This document shows positions 1 through 6,128 of a DNA stretch of 14,205 nucleotides, piece by piece. Origin of the DNA: Oscillospiraceae bacterium (GTDB lineage: Bacteria > Bacillota > Clostridia > Oscillospirales > Oscillospiraceae). Numbering within the stretch: position 1 is the stretch's first letter; each line of letters starts with the position of its first letter. Position numbers and translations under genes: made by a program. The notes beneath the pieces were generated by a model. That model did no database searches. It was not told the DNA's origin and saw nothing but the letters and a program-made list of their open reading frames with translations. The stretch is from the NCBI GenBank assembly GCA_018265835.1, contig JABLYK010000049.1, positions 1 through 14,205 of the forward strand, read 5' to 3'.

Positions 1-4
1 CATT

Positions 5-24
5 AAGCCCTTCTAGGGCTTTTT
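5..24 (+). terminator. Rho-independent terminator of a gene left of the window
   Basis: A 7-bp stem (AAGCCCT / AGGGCTT, 5-11 and 15-21) with a 3-nt loop runs directly into a T-tract ending at 24. This suits termination of a plus-strand gene that lies outside the window. It is short, so the call depends mainly on the T-tract. Confidence 0.55.
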
Positions 25-25
25 C

Positions 26-51
26 AAACCACGCGTTTCACGCGTGGTTTT
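26..51 (-). terminator. Hairpin terminator after the GNAT gene
   Basis: A 10-bp stem (26-35 with 41-50) closes a 5-nt loop and lies 3 bases beyond the GNAT stop codon. On the minus strand the stem ends in TTT and is soon followed by a run of A; on the plus strand it ends in TTTT. It can therefore work in both directions, and with the hairpin at 5-24 it insulates convergent transcription. Confidence 0.6.
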
Positions 52-53
52 GA

Positions 54-587
54 TTACCGGGATTCAGACTGGAGCTTCTTTTCCAGACACACAAGCTGTA
101 CGCCGGGGATGCCGTTGAAGTCACACGGCACAATGCCGACCTCCTTGTAGCCCAGCTTCCGGTAGAGCGTCCGCGCCGCAAGGTTGCGTGCGTTCGTATC
201 CATCCGCAGATAAGGACAGCCGCGCTGCGCGGCGAGCGCCTCATAATACCGCACGAACTGCGTGCCATAGCCATTGCCCGCCGTGTCGGGCGCGACGACG
301 AGCGTATGCAGCACGAGGACTTCCTCGTCCGGCGCGGGAAACTCCCACGCGGCTTCGGCGTAAACCGGAACCTGCTCCTGATTGATCTTGGCCGCCGCCA
401 CGATCGCGCCGCCGGAATCCAGCACAAACAGCTCCTCCTGAGCCAGGGCGTCCAGCGCCGTTTGCGCCGTCGGGTAGACGCCTTTGATCCAGCCGGTCGT
501 ACAGGCGCCGTTTGCCTCCTGCTCCAGAATCGCGTCGTAAATGCGCACGACGCCCGGAATGTCCTCTCGGGTTGCTTTGCGGATCAT
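54..587 (-). CDS. GNAT family N-acetyltransferase
   Basis: A 177-residue single-domain GNAT protein predicted to move an acetyl group from acetyl-CoA to an unknown amine. The N-terminus MIRKATREDI is the usual first strand of the fold. The acetyl-CoA motif A is visible as LVVAPDTAGNGYGTQFV (residues 96-112), with the Q/R-x-x-G-x-G/A-like AGNGYG loop. The C-terminal motif B is LRMDTNARNLAARTLYRKLG (127-146). The start at 587 was chosen because GAGGAG lies 6-7 nt upstream; the frame stays open for 13 more codons, but that stretch lacks a ribosome site and overlaps the promoter. The gene has its own promoter within the end of the ATPase gene upstream and is closed by the hairpin at 26-51. The substrate cannot be told from sequence: relatives acetylate small molecules, antibiotics or proteins. 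Confidence 0.88.
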   Translation of the reverse strand: MIRKATREDIPGVVRIYDAILEQEANGACTTGWIKGVYPTAQTALDALAQEELFVLDSGGAIVAAAKINQEQVPVYAEAAWEFPAPDEEVLVLHTLVVAPDTAGNGYGTQFVRYYEALAAQRGCPYLRMDTNARNLAARTLYRKLGYKEVGIVPCDFNGIPGVQLVCLEKKLQSESR

Positions 588-624
588 GACCCGTCTCCTC
601 TCTGTTGTGGGTTGTTTTGACCGC

Positions 625-653
625 ATTGTACCACAAAGCCGGGCGAAAGTCTA
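625..653 (-). promoter_or_regulatory. Sigma-A type promoter for the GNAT gene
   Basis: On the minus strand TAGACT (653-648) is followed after 17 nt by TACAAT (630-625). Both hexamers are near consensus with ideal spacing. The -35 overlaps the stop codon of the upstream ATPase gene, so GNAT can be transcribed independently although the genes are only 63 bp apart. The predicted leader is about 30 nt. Confidence 0.6.
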
Positions 654-1724
654 TTCCTGCAGCGTTTGGAGATGCTGGTCGGTGAACGCGGTGAGCGCGT
701 CAAAGTCCATGCACGGGTGGTAGACGGCCTCCAGCTCGTCGTGCAGCAGCTTCGCCGCCTGAAGCTGGCGGATTGCAGCCTCGAGCGCCTGCTGCTGCAG
801 ACGCTTGTCGGCGCGCATACGGGGGCGCAGCGCGCGCAGGCGGGCGCTGTCCGGAATGGCGTCGAGCCGGATGTGCCGCACGGTGGCGTGCGGGCATGGA
901 AGCTCCGAATCCGCGGTGAGAAAAGCAAGGTGCAGGTCCGGAACAAGCACCGCCTCGGTGCGCTCTGGCAGCAGGGGGGCGGGGCAGACGATCAGCGCCA
1001 GACCGCGCTGCAGCGCGTGCTCACGGATGACGCGCAGATAGTCCTCCGCCAGCCCGCAGTCGTTGTCGAGCAGATAGACCCGTTCCGCAAGCGTTTCGAC
1101 GGTTTGCGGGAAGGCTGCCTGCCCCTCACAGGTGACGGCGCGCAGAAAGCGCTTTTCAAACCGGCCGGGCACGGCGCCCTTTTTCACTGCACCGAATTCC
1201 CGCAGTGCGGTTCCGGCTGCGCGGCGTCGGGCGGCAGCGCGGTCCTCGGGGAAGAGCAGCCCCGGCTGCTTGCGCGCGTCGAGCGCGGCGGCTGCGGCCA
1301 GATATTCGTATGCACGGCGGTAAAACAGCGGGTAATCCATGCTGAGCTGCCGGATGCGCTCCGTATCCAGCAGCTTCGTGCGGCAAAACGCGCCAAGGTC
1401 GAGGTAGTCCCCGGTTACGCCGAATATGGCGGGGTCGCAGACGTGCGGCGCCGTACCGTCCAGGTAGCCGGTGTTCGTCTCCGGAAAAAAGACCCCGTCG
1501 AGGGAGCTGGGGTCGCCGGAGCAATGCAGATAGACCGTGTGCAGGCCGAGCTGCTGCGCGCGCTCGCCGACGCGCTTGAGAAAGGTGGATTTGCCGCAGC
1601 CGGGGCCGCCCTTGAGGATGTGGACGAACCGGCCCGGCTGCCGGAGAAAATGCGAAAAAAACGAGCAGTAGCCGGCGCCGGTGTTGGCGCCGAGAAAATA
1701 GCGTGTTTCCAGTCCCTTATCCAT
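651..1724 (-). CDS. P-loop ATPase of the PRK06851 type, second repeat degenerate
   Basis: A 357-residue cytoplasmic P-loop protein with no signal peptide or membrane segment. The first repeat carries FLGANTGAGYCSFF (10-23), Walker A GGPGCGKST (39-47), and HCSGDPSSLDGVFFP (67-81) followed by LDGTAPH (88-94). These match, from memory, the PRK06851 family of Firmicutes ATPases of unknown function, which are built of two tandem repeats each with a P-loop. Here the second repeat is recognisable around ERVYLLDNDCGLAEDYL (214-230) and later VLVPDLHLAFL, but the glycine-rich GKS/T loop is missing, so only the first site should bind nucleotide. The start is supported by GAGG 7 nt upstream. The gene is monocistronic or weakly coupled to GNAT downstream. 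Its cellular role is unknown; a nucleotide-dependent switch or kinase-like role is only a guess. Confidence 0.75.
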   Translation of the reverse strand: MDKGLETRYFLGANTGAGYCSFFSHFLRQPGRFVHILKGGPGCGKSTFLKRVGERAQQLGLHTVYLHCSGDPSSLDGVFFPETNTGYLDGTAPHVCDPAIFGVTGDYLDLGAFCRTKLLDTERIRQLSMDYPLFYRRAYEYLAAAAALDARKQPGLLFPEDRAAARRRAAGTALREFGAVKKGAVPGRFEKRFLRAVTCEGQAAFPQTVETLAERVYLLDNDCGLAEDYLRVIREHALQRGLALIVCPAPLLPERTEAVLVPDLHLAFLTADSELPCPHATVRHIRLDAIPDSARLRALRPRMRADKRLQQQALEAAIRQLQAAKLLHDELEAVYHPCMDFDALTAFTDQHLQTLQE

Positions 1725-1776
1725 ACCGAAACCTCACAACATCAAGTTGCTACAGCTTATGCAGCGGCGCGCGCAG

Positions 1777-1813
1777 TTGACAATCTGCATGCCGCGAAAG
1801 GGATTGACAATCC
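1777..1813. repeat. Two TTGACAATC copies, the second in a 13-bp palindrome
   Basis: TTGACAATC occurs at 1777-1785 and again at 1804-1812, 27 bp apart. The second lies in a near-perfect dyad, GGATTG-A-CAATCC (1801-1813); the first is flanked by GCAG and CTGC. The second copy also supplies the -35 of the plus-strand promoter. The pair sits between divergent genes, so a repressor or activator site is possible, but a chance copy of a -35 hexamer cannot be excluded. Confidence 0.35.
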
Positions 1814-1832
1814 ACGGAAAAGATGGTATTCT
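1804..1832 (+). promoter_or_regulatory. Sigma-A promoter of the EamA transporter leader
   Basis: TTGACA (1804-1809), a 17-nt spacer, then TATTCT (1827-1832). Start of transcription is expected near 1839, about 100 nt before the transporter start codon. That gives a leader holding both hairpins described below. Confidence 0.75.
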
Positions 1833-1847
1833 GACAAAAAAGAAGCA

Positions 1848-1895
1848 CTGGGTGAGCACCTACCAGCAGTCAGGCTAACGGTCTGGCTGCTTTTT
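1848..1895 (+). promoter_or_regulatory. Candidate riboswitch (guanidine-IV/mepA-like) leader
   Basis: The leader has a compact hairpin, CTGGGTGAGCACCTACCAG (1848-1866: outer CTG/CAG, inner GGT/ACC, loop GAGC), followed with no gap by a terminator hairpin (1865-1895). The two stems share bases 1865-1866, so forming the first stem would loosen the base of the terminator. The two loops can also pair (AGC 1855-1857 with GCT 1874-1876). This arrangement, a small hairpin abutting a terminator with possible loop-loop contact, upstream of a drug/metabolite transporter in a Clostridia-like genome, agrees with what I recall of the guanidine-IV (mepA motif) transcriptional ON switch. The class assignment is from memory, not from a model search; another small ligand or a plain attenuator remains possible. 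Confidence 0.5.
1865..1895 (+). terminator. Rho-independent attenuator upstream of the EamA gene
   Basis: An 11-bp stem (1865-1875 with 1881-1891, containing two G-T pairs) with a TAACG loop is followed by TTTTTGTTT. It lies between the promoter and the start codon at 1939, so it must be bypassed for the gene to be expressed. That is the signature of transcription attenuation. Confidence 0.75.
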
Positions 1896-1938
1896 GTTTC
1901 TGCGCCCGGAGCAGTTCCGCAAACAGGAGGTTTTTTGG

Positions 1939-2364
1939 ATGTTTTCGTATGTATGGCCGATCGCGCTCGTGGTGATTTCCAATATCATCTATCAGATCTG
2001 TGCAAAGTCCCAGCCCGAATCGCTCCATCCGCTCGCATCCCTGACAGTGACCTATGTCGTTGCCGCTGTCGCGTCCGGAATTTTGTACTTAGCCCTGAAC
2101 CCGGATGCGAATCTGATGCGGGAATACCGCAGGCTCAGCTGGGCGCCCTTTGCGATGGGCGTCGTCATCGTCGGGCTGGAGACGGGGTTCCTCTATGCCT
2201 ACAAGGCCGGGTGGCAGGTCAGCACGGCGTCGCTTGTGCAGAGCGCGTTTTTGTCCGTCGCGCTGATTTTCGTCGGCTTTCTGCTCTACCACGAGGCCAT
2301 CACATGGAACAAAATCGTCGGCATCGCCTTCTGTCTGATCGGGCTGGTGTTCATCAACCGGTGA
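1939..2364 (+). CDS. Single-repeat EamA/DMT family transporter
   Basis: A 141-residue integral membrane protein of the drug/metabolite transporter superfamily. Five hydrophobic segments are visible at about residues 2-22, 30-53, 74-90, 95-115 and 122-140, equal to one EamA repeat rather than the usual two (about 300 residues). It would therefore need to dimerise, as small multidrug resistance proteins do. A glutamate lies in the third segment (GLETGFLYAY) and a second near the end of the fourth (LLYHEAI). The start at 1939 is set by AGGAGG (1925-1930) 8 nt upstream; an earlier in-frame extension would run through the attenuator and was rejected. Expression is probably controlled by the attenuator/riboswitch candidate just upstream. 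The substrate is unknown; export of guanidinium or another small cation would fit if that RNA is a guanidine switch. No good terminator follows. Confidence 0.85.
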   Translation: MFSYVWPIALVVISNIIYQICAKSQPESLHPLASLTVTYVVAAVASGILYLALNPDANLMREYRRLSWAPFAMGVVIVGLETGFLYAYKAGWQVSTASLVQSAFLSVALIFVGFLLYHEAITWNKIVGIAFCLIGLVFINR

Positions 2365-2377
2365 CCGGTGCTGCCGG

Positions 2378-2406
2378 TTGACAATTTCCTGCGGTGCGTC
2401 TATAAT
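2378..2406 (+). promoter_or_regulatory. Consensus sigma-A promoter of the HAD gene
   Basis: TTGACA (2378-2383), a 17-nt spacer and TATAAT (2401-2406) form a perfect consensus promoter 13 bp after the transporter stop codon. Transcription should start near 2413, giving a leader of about 25 nt. The HAD gene is therefore expressed independently of the attenuated transporter gene. Confidence 0.85.
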
Positions 2407-2437
2407 TGCACGCATGCCGCACGAAACGGAGGATCCT

Positions 2438-3097
2438 ATGATACAGGCACTGATTTTTGATTTTGACGGCACGCTGTTCGACACCGGGCCGGGCATCCTG
2501 CGCAGCGTACAGTACGCACTGGAGCGCTTCGGCATCCATGAGACGGATCTGCGGAAGCTGCGCAAATTTGTCGGGCCGCCGCTGATGGACTCGTTCATGG
2601 AGCTGTACGGTATGCCGCCGGAGCAGGCAAAGGACGCGGTGGCATTCTACCGCGAGCGGTATACGCCCGTCGGCTTGCTGGAGTGCGAACCGTATCCGGG
2701 GATGCCGGAGCTGCTGGAAAAACTGCGCGCCAAGGGCTTCCGCCTGGGCGTTGCCACCGGAAAGCCGACGCAGATGGCAGAGCAGATTTTGAAAAACCAC
2801 GGGATGGAGCGCATCTTCGATTGCGTATACGGCAGCGAGCCGGACGGCCTGCGTGCCAGGAAGGAGGAGGCCATCACGGCGGCGCTGGAGACGTTCGGTC
2901 TGACTGGAGCGCGGACGTGCGAGGCGCTGATGATCGGCGACCGGAAGTATGATGTTGCGGGCGCACAAACGTGCGGCCTTACCTGTGTCGGCGTGTATTA
3001 CGGCTATGCAGAACCCGGCGAGCTGGAGCAGGCCGGCGCGGCTGTCACGGTGGACACCGTGGAGGCGCTGGGAGAATATCTTTGGAATCTGAGCTGA
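2438..3097 (+). CDS. HAD-superfamily hydrolase, phosphoglycolate phosphatase-like
   Basis: A 219-residue subfamily IA HAD phosphatase that should hydrolyse a small phosphate ester through an aspartyl-phosphate. All four motifs are present: DFDGTLFDT (motif I, nucleophile D8 and acid/base D10), VATGK (motif II, T107), K142 in a basic stretch (motif III), and MIGDRKYDVAGA (motif IV, D168 and D172 for Mg2+). The alpha-helical cap lies between residues about 15 and 80, as in Gph/PpaX-like enzymes, and the length is normal. The start at 2438 follows GGAGG (2428-2432) by 5 nt; earlier in-frame codons overlap the promoter. The true substrate (phosphoglycolate, pyrophosphate or a sugar phosphate) cannot be decided from sequence. 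It ends 46 bp from the convergent ABC ATPase gene, with a shared hairpin between them. Confidence 0.9.
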   Translation: MIQALIFDFDGTLFDTGPGILRSVQYALERFGIHETDLRKLRKFVGPPLMDSFMELYGMPPEQAKDAVAFYRERYTPVGLLECEPYPGMPELLEKLRAKGFRLGVATGKPTQMAEQILKNHGMERIFDCVYGSEPDGLRARKEEAITAALETFGLTGARTCEALMIGDRKYDVAGAQTCGLTCVGVYYGYAEPGELEQAGAAVTVDTVEALGEYLWNLS

Positions 3098-3133
3098 AAA
3101 AATCACCGGCGGCGTGCATTGCACGCCGCCGGT
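3097..3133 (-). terminator. Strong terminator of the ABC ATPase gene, shared with the HAD gene
   Basis: A perfect 12-bp GC-rich stem (3105-3116 with 3122-3133) with a 5-nt loop. On the minus strand it is followed by GATTTTTT, a proper T-tract, so it terminates the ATPase transcript. On the plus strand the following sequence has only a weak T-run, so it acts at most partially for the HAD transcript. Confidence 0.85.
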
Positions 3134-3142
3134 TGCGTCTGT

Positions 3143-4258
3143 TTACAGCAAATTTTCTTCGGTTTCCGGGTTGAAAAGATGGATCAGATCCTCCGGGAAA
3201 GTCAGGCTGACCTCAGTACCATAGGCGAGACCGCCGCGCTGCGAGGCGTCCAGCTCGGTGGTCGGAACGCGCACGACGATGTCCTTGCCAAAACAGGACA
3301 GGTGCAGGTGAATTTCGCTGCCCATCATTTCGGAGACGTCCACGGAAGCCTGCATGGTGTCCGGGCCGGACTCCTTGAGTATGAGATGCTCGGGGCGACA
3401 GCCGACGATGACGTTGCCCGCCGGAGTATCCTTTTCGGCCAGTGCCGTTTGCATCCGCTCAGAAAGGGCGATCTTTGCGCCGTTGACCGCCAGCGTATAT
3501 GTGCTTCCGTCCCGGATCAGCTCGCCGTCGAAGAAATTCATCTGCGGCATGCCGATAAAGCCGGCGACAAACATGTTGGCGGGGTGGTCAAACACCTCCT
3601 GCGGCGTGCCGATCTGCATGATCCAGCCGTCCCGCATGATGACGATCCGGTCGCCAAGCGTCATGGCTTCGGTCTGGTCATGGGTAACGTAGATAAAGGT
3701 GGTGTCGATCCGCTGACGCAGTTTGATGATCTCGGCTCGCATCTGGTTGCGGAGTTTTGCGTCCAGATTGGACAGCGGCTCGTCCATCAAAAACACCTTC
3801 GGCTCGCGGACAATGGCGCGGCCGATGGCCACACGCTGCCGCTGGCCGCCGGACAGCGCCTTCGGCTTGCGGTCCAGATACTCCGTGATATCGAGAATCT
3901 CGGCCGCTTCGCGGACGCGCTTGTTGATCTCGTCCTTGGGAAGCTTGCGGAGCTTGAGTGCGAACTCCATGTTTTCGTACACGGTCATGTGGGGATACAG
4001 AGCGTAGCTCTGAAAGACCATGGCGATATCGCGGTCTTTCGGCTCTACGTTGTTCATCAGGACGTCGTCGATGTAAAATTCGCCCTCGGAGATTTCCTCC
4101 AGCCCGGCGATCATGCGCAGGGTGGTGGATTTGCCGCAACCGGAGGGGCCGACCAGAACGATGAATTCCTTGTCGGCGACATCCAGGTTGAAGGCGTGAA
4201 CCGCTTCGACGCCGCCCTCATAAATCTTCTTGACGTCTTTCAGCTTCAAAGTTGCCAT
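3143..4258 (-). CDS. ugpC: Sugar ABC transporter ATP-binding protein, UgpC/MsmK/MsmX type
   Basis: A 371-residue CUT1-family ATPase that would power the sugar importer encoded by the divergent operon. The ATPase domain has Walker A GPSGCGKST (37-45), Q-loop Q83, signature LSGGQRQRVAIGRA (135-148), Walker B VFLMDE (155-160), D-loop SNLD (163-166) and H-loop H193. The C-terminal 130 or so residues form the TOBE/MalK regulatory region, including GCRPEHL. The start MATLKLKDVKKIY at 4258 is family-typical, though it lacks an obvious ribosome site; a GTG at 4348 in frame would add 30 atypical residues. One such ATPase often serves several sugar importers in Firmicutes, so its separate promoter and terminator make sense. 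The symbol is the family label, not proof of glycerol-3-phosphate transport. Confidence 0.92.
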   Translation of the reverse strand: MATLKLKDVKKIYEGGVEAVHAFNLDVADKEFIVLVGPSGCGKSTTLRMIAGLEEISEGEFYIDDVLMNNVEPKDRDIAMVFQSYALYPHMTVYENMEFALKLRKLPKDEINKRVREAAEILDITEYLDRKPKALSGGQRQRVAIGRAIVREPKVFLMDEPLSNLDAKLRNQMRAEIIKLRQRIDTTFIYVTHDQTEAMTLGDRIVIMRDGWIMQIGTPQEVFDHPANMFVAGFIGMPQMNFFDGELIRDGSTYTLAVNGAKIALSERMQTALAEKDTPAGNVIVGCRPEHLILKESGPDTMQASVDVSEMMGSEIHLHLSCFGKDIVVRVPTTELDASQRGGLAYGTEVSLTFPEDLIHLFNPETEENLL

Positions 4259-4489
4259 AGGCACAGGGCCGTAAAAGGGATGCCTCTGCAAGCCCTTTCT
4301 CGCCATGGAGGAGCAAAACGACCATGGCTTTGCGACAGGTCTCCACACTGCCGCACCGCCGGCCCGGCGGAAGTTACCTCCTTATTTTCGCCGCAGGAGC
4401 GCTATTGGAATGGAGTAGCAGACCGCGGTCAAAATATGCGCTTCGGAAGAGTTCAATGCGGTGTGTCCATATCAAGAAGACACTCTTAT
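4259..4489 (-). other. Long structured 5' leader of the ABC ATPase gene
   Basis: The minus-strand promoter predicts a leader of about 230 nt, long for this gene type. On the minus strand it contains AAGGAGG (4383-4377) with no start codon at a usable distance, then a strong GC hairpin (arms CCGCCG/CGGCGG around GCC, about 4356-4370), and later a CTCCTCC run (about 4310-4317) able to pair with the AAGGAGG. No protein-coding feature or known RNA family was recognised here. Confidence 0.35.
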
Positions 4490-4495
4490 TTTTTT

Positions 4496-4525
4496 ATTAT
4501 ATAAACTGCACATAAAAAAAGTCAA
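4496..4525 (-). promoter_or_regulatory. Sigma-A promoter for the ABC ATPase gene
   Basis: On the minus strand TTGACT (4525-4520), an 18-nt spacer and a perfect TATAAT (4501-4496), inside AT-rich DNA. Expected transcription start is near 4489. Confidence 0.75.
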
Positions 4526-4606
4526 GAATTATTTGCGGGCAAACTGAAATGCACAGAAAATGTGGGATACTTGTTAAAAAGATTGAAAGAAATTGTGCGT
4601 TCCCCA
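4526..4606. promoter_or_regulatory. Shared divergent control region with small dyads
   Basis: This 81-bp AT-rich segment separates the back-to-back -35 boxes of the ATPase gene and the sugar operon. Two short dyads are visible: TTTGCGGGCAAA (4532-4543) and CACA-N5-TGTG (4552-4564). Either could bind a sugar-responsive regulator acting on both promoters. No regulator gene lies in the window, and the dyads are too short to be sure of. Confidence 0.3.
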
Positions 4607-4636
4607 TTGACGAAAGATATCAAAAGAAGGTACAAT
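4607..4636 (+). promoter_or_regulatory. Sigma-A promoter of the N-acetylhexosamine operon
   Basis: TTGACG (4607-4612), an 18-nt spacer and TACAAT (4631-4636). Transcription should start near 4643, about 50 nt before the binding-protein start codon. This is the only clear promoter found for the seven genes through nagB. Confidence 0.7.
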
Positions 4637-4695
4637 GCAAAACGAGCCTATGTCAAAAATAGACTTGCAACGATTATTTTTAAGGAGGACATGAA

Positions 4696-5925
4696 ATGAA
4701 GAAGTTTGTTGCACTGCTTCTGGCCCTGACCATGATTCTGGCTCTGGGCGCCTGCAGCACTTCTGACAAAGGTTCCGCCGACAAGATCGAGCTGAATGTC
4801 GTCGCCGCCCAGTACGGCACGAATACTGCTTCTTGGTGGGACAACTTTGTCAAGGAGTTCGAGGCTGCACATGAGAACATTGACCTGAACGTGGAAGTCG
4901 TCTCTTGGAACGACATCTCCACCGTGGTCAACACCCGCATTTCGAACGATCAGGCTCCCGACATCCTGAACATCGACGTCTTCGCCGATTACCAGGCCGA
5001 CGGTCTGCTGCTGCCCGCGAAGGACTACGTCTCCGAGGAAACCTACAACAAGATGTACCCGGCGTTCCTGGAGCAGTCCGAGATCGACGGCACCGTCTGG
5101 GCGATCCCCGATCTGGCTTCTGCCCGCGCACTGTACTACAATGTTGACATTCTGAAGGCAGCCGGCGTGGAAGTGCCTACCACCTGGGACGAGCTGACCG
5201 CTGCCTGCGAAGCGCTCAAGGCTTATGACTCCAGCATTTATCCCTGGGGCATCGACATGACCACCGACGAAGGCCAGGCTGCGTTCGCTTACTACACCTG
5301 GAACAACGGCGGCGGCTTTGTGGACGAGAACGGCAACTGGACGCTGAACAGTGAGAAAAACGTTGAGGCCATTGAGTATGCCATCGGCCTGATCAAAGCC
5401 GGCTACACCAACACGGACCCCGCGACCGAGACCCGCTATGACCTGCAGGATCTGTTCTGCGCGGGTAAGCTTGCCATGATGATTGCGCCCAACCAGCTCT
5501 CCGGTCTGGCCAAGGCTGCGAACGTCAACTTTGCAGTTTCTGAGATCCCCTCCAACACGGGCGAATCCGTTTCCGCCGGTGTTATGGACCGCTTCATGTG
5601 CTTCGACAATGATTACTCCGAAGAAGAGCTGGAAGCGATCAAGACCTTCTTCGACTTCTTCTACGACGACACCCGGTATTCTGACTGGGTCATCATGGAA
5701 GACTTCCTGCCCGCAACCACCACCGGCGGCGAGATCATGGCTGCTGCGGACGAGAGCGCGGCCGCTTGGGTTGACATCGTCGGCTCCAGCAAGTTCTACC
5801 CGACCGCTCAGGCCAAGTGGGCTGATGTGAAGCAGGGCGTCATCAAGGCGGAGCAGTCCGCACTGCTGGGCGGCAGCGTGAAGGACGCGCTGGACGCACT
5901 GCAGACTCAGATCGCCGGAAGCTGA
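4696..5925 (+). CDS. Extracellular sugar-binding lipoprotein of an ABC importer
   Basis: A 409-residue family 1 (MalE/MsmE-like) solute-binding protein anchored outside the membrane. The N-terminus is a lipoprotein signal peptide: MKK, a hydrophobic core, and lipobox LGAC with the lipidated cysteine at residue 20. The mature part shows the fold's usual marks: a first strand IELNVVA, PDILNIDVFADY (88-99), GTVWAIPD followed by ALYYNVDILKAAGVEVPTTWDEL. The start at 4696 follows AAGGAGG (4682-4688) by 7 nt; an ATG at 4691 is too close and out of frame. It is first in an operon with two permeases and N-acetylhexosamine genes, so an N-acetylhexosamine sugar or oligosaccharide is the inferred ligand. 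The binding residues cannot be assigned by eye. Confidence 0.92.
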   Translation: MKKFVALLLALTMILALGACSTSDKGSADKIELNVVAAQYGTNTASWWDNFVKEFEAAHENIDLNVEVVSWNDISTVVNTRISNDQAPDILNIDVFADYQADGLLLPAKDYVSEETYNKMYPAFLEQSEIDGTVWAIPDLASARALYYNVDILKAAGVEVPTTWDELTAACEALKAYDSSIYPWGIDMTTDEGQAAFAYYTWNNGGGFVDENGNWTLNSEKNVEAIEYAIGLIKAGYTNTDPATETRYDLQDLFCAGKLAMMIAPNQLSGLAKAANVNFAVSEIPSNTGESVSAGVMDRFMCFDNDYSEEELEAIKTFFDFFYDDTRYSDWVIMEDFLPATTTGGEIMAAADESAAAWVDIVGSSKFYPTAQAKWADVKQGVIKAEQSALLGGSVKDALDALQTQIAGS

Positions 5926-5968
5926 GAAGCGCTTCCTTCTCGACAATTCGGTAATTTGTGAATCCACC

Positions 5969-6000
5969 GTGGGCCGGGCTGTTATGGCCCGGCCCACTTT
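5969..6000 (+). terminator. Intercistronic stem-loop after the binding-protein gene
   Basis: An 11-bp perfect GC-rich stem (5969-5979 with 5987-5997) and a 7-nt loop, followed by only TTT. The weak T-run suggests partial termination or protection of the upstream mRNA from 3' decay, the common way binding proteins are made in excess over permeases (as at malE-malF). Confidence 0.6.
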
Positions 6001-6128
6001 GCCGCCGGCGGATGGACGAATGATTCGATCTCCTTCAAAGCATTGCCCGCTTCCGTGTTTTGAAGCAGATCGAAGTATGGCTAAGACCAAACGCAGCGCG
6101 TTTCGTCTCAATGTTGGGAGATGTATCT

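Noticed and set aside
1848..1895. Guanidine-II (mini-ykkC) reading of the two leader hairpins, because the second loop contains ACGG
   Set aside because: Guanidine-II needs two similar short stems with ACGR loops; here the first loop is GAGC and the second stem is a terminator.
2355..2380. CAACCGG/CCGGTTG stem at the end of the EamA gene as a terminator
   Set aside because: The loop is 12 nt, there is no T-tract, and the right arm overlaps the -35 of the HAD promoter.
666..2381. A long plus-strand open frame (571 codons) across the ATPase gene and the promoter region
   Set aside because: It is antisense to a convincing ATPase gene, runs through two intergenic signals, has no ribosome site or recognisable domain, and is explained by high GC content.
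4259..4348. A 30-residue N-terminal extension of the ABC ATPase from a GTG start
   Set aside because: The extra residues are unlike the family, and MATLKLKDVKKIY is the normal beginning; the distant AAGGAGG is separated from the GTG by a hairpin.
5926..5935. Catabolite-repression (cre-like) palindrome GAAGCGCTTC
   Set aside because: It lies just after the binding-protein stop codon, away from any promoter, and departs from the full cre consensus in its flanks.
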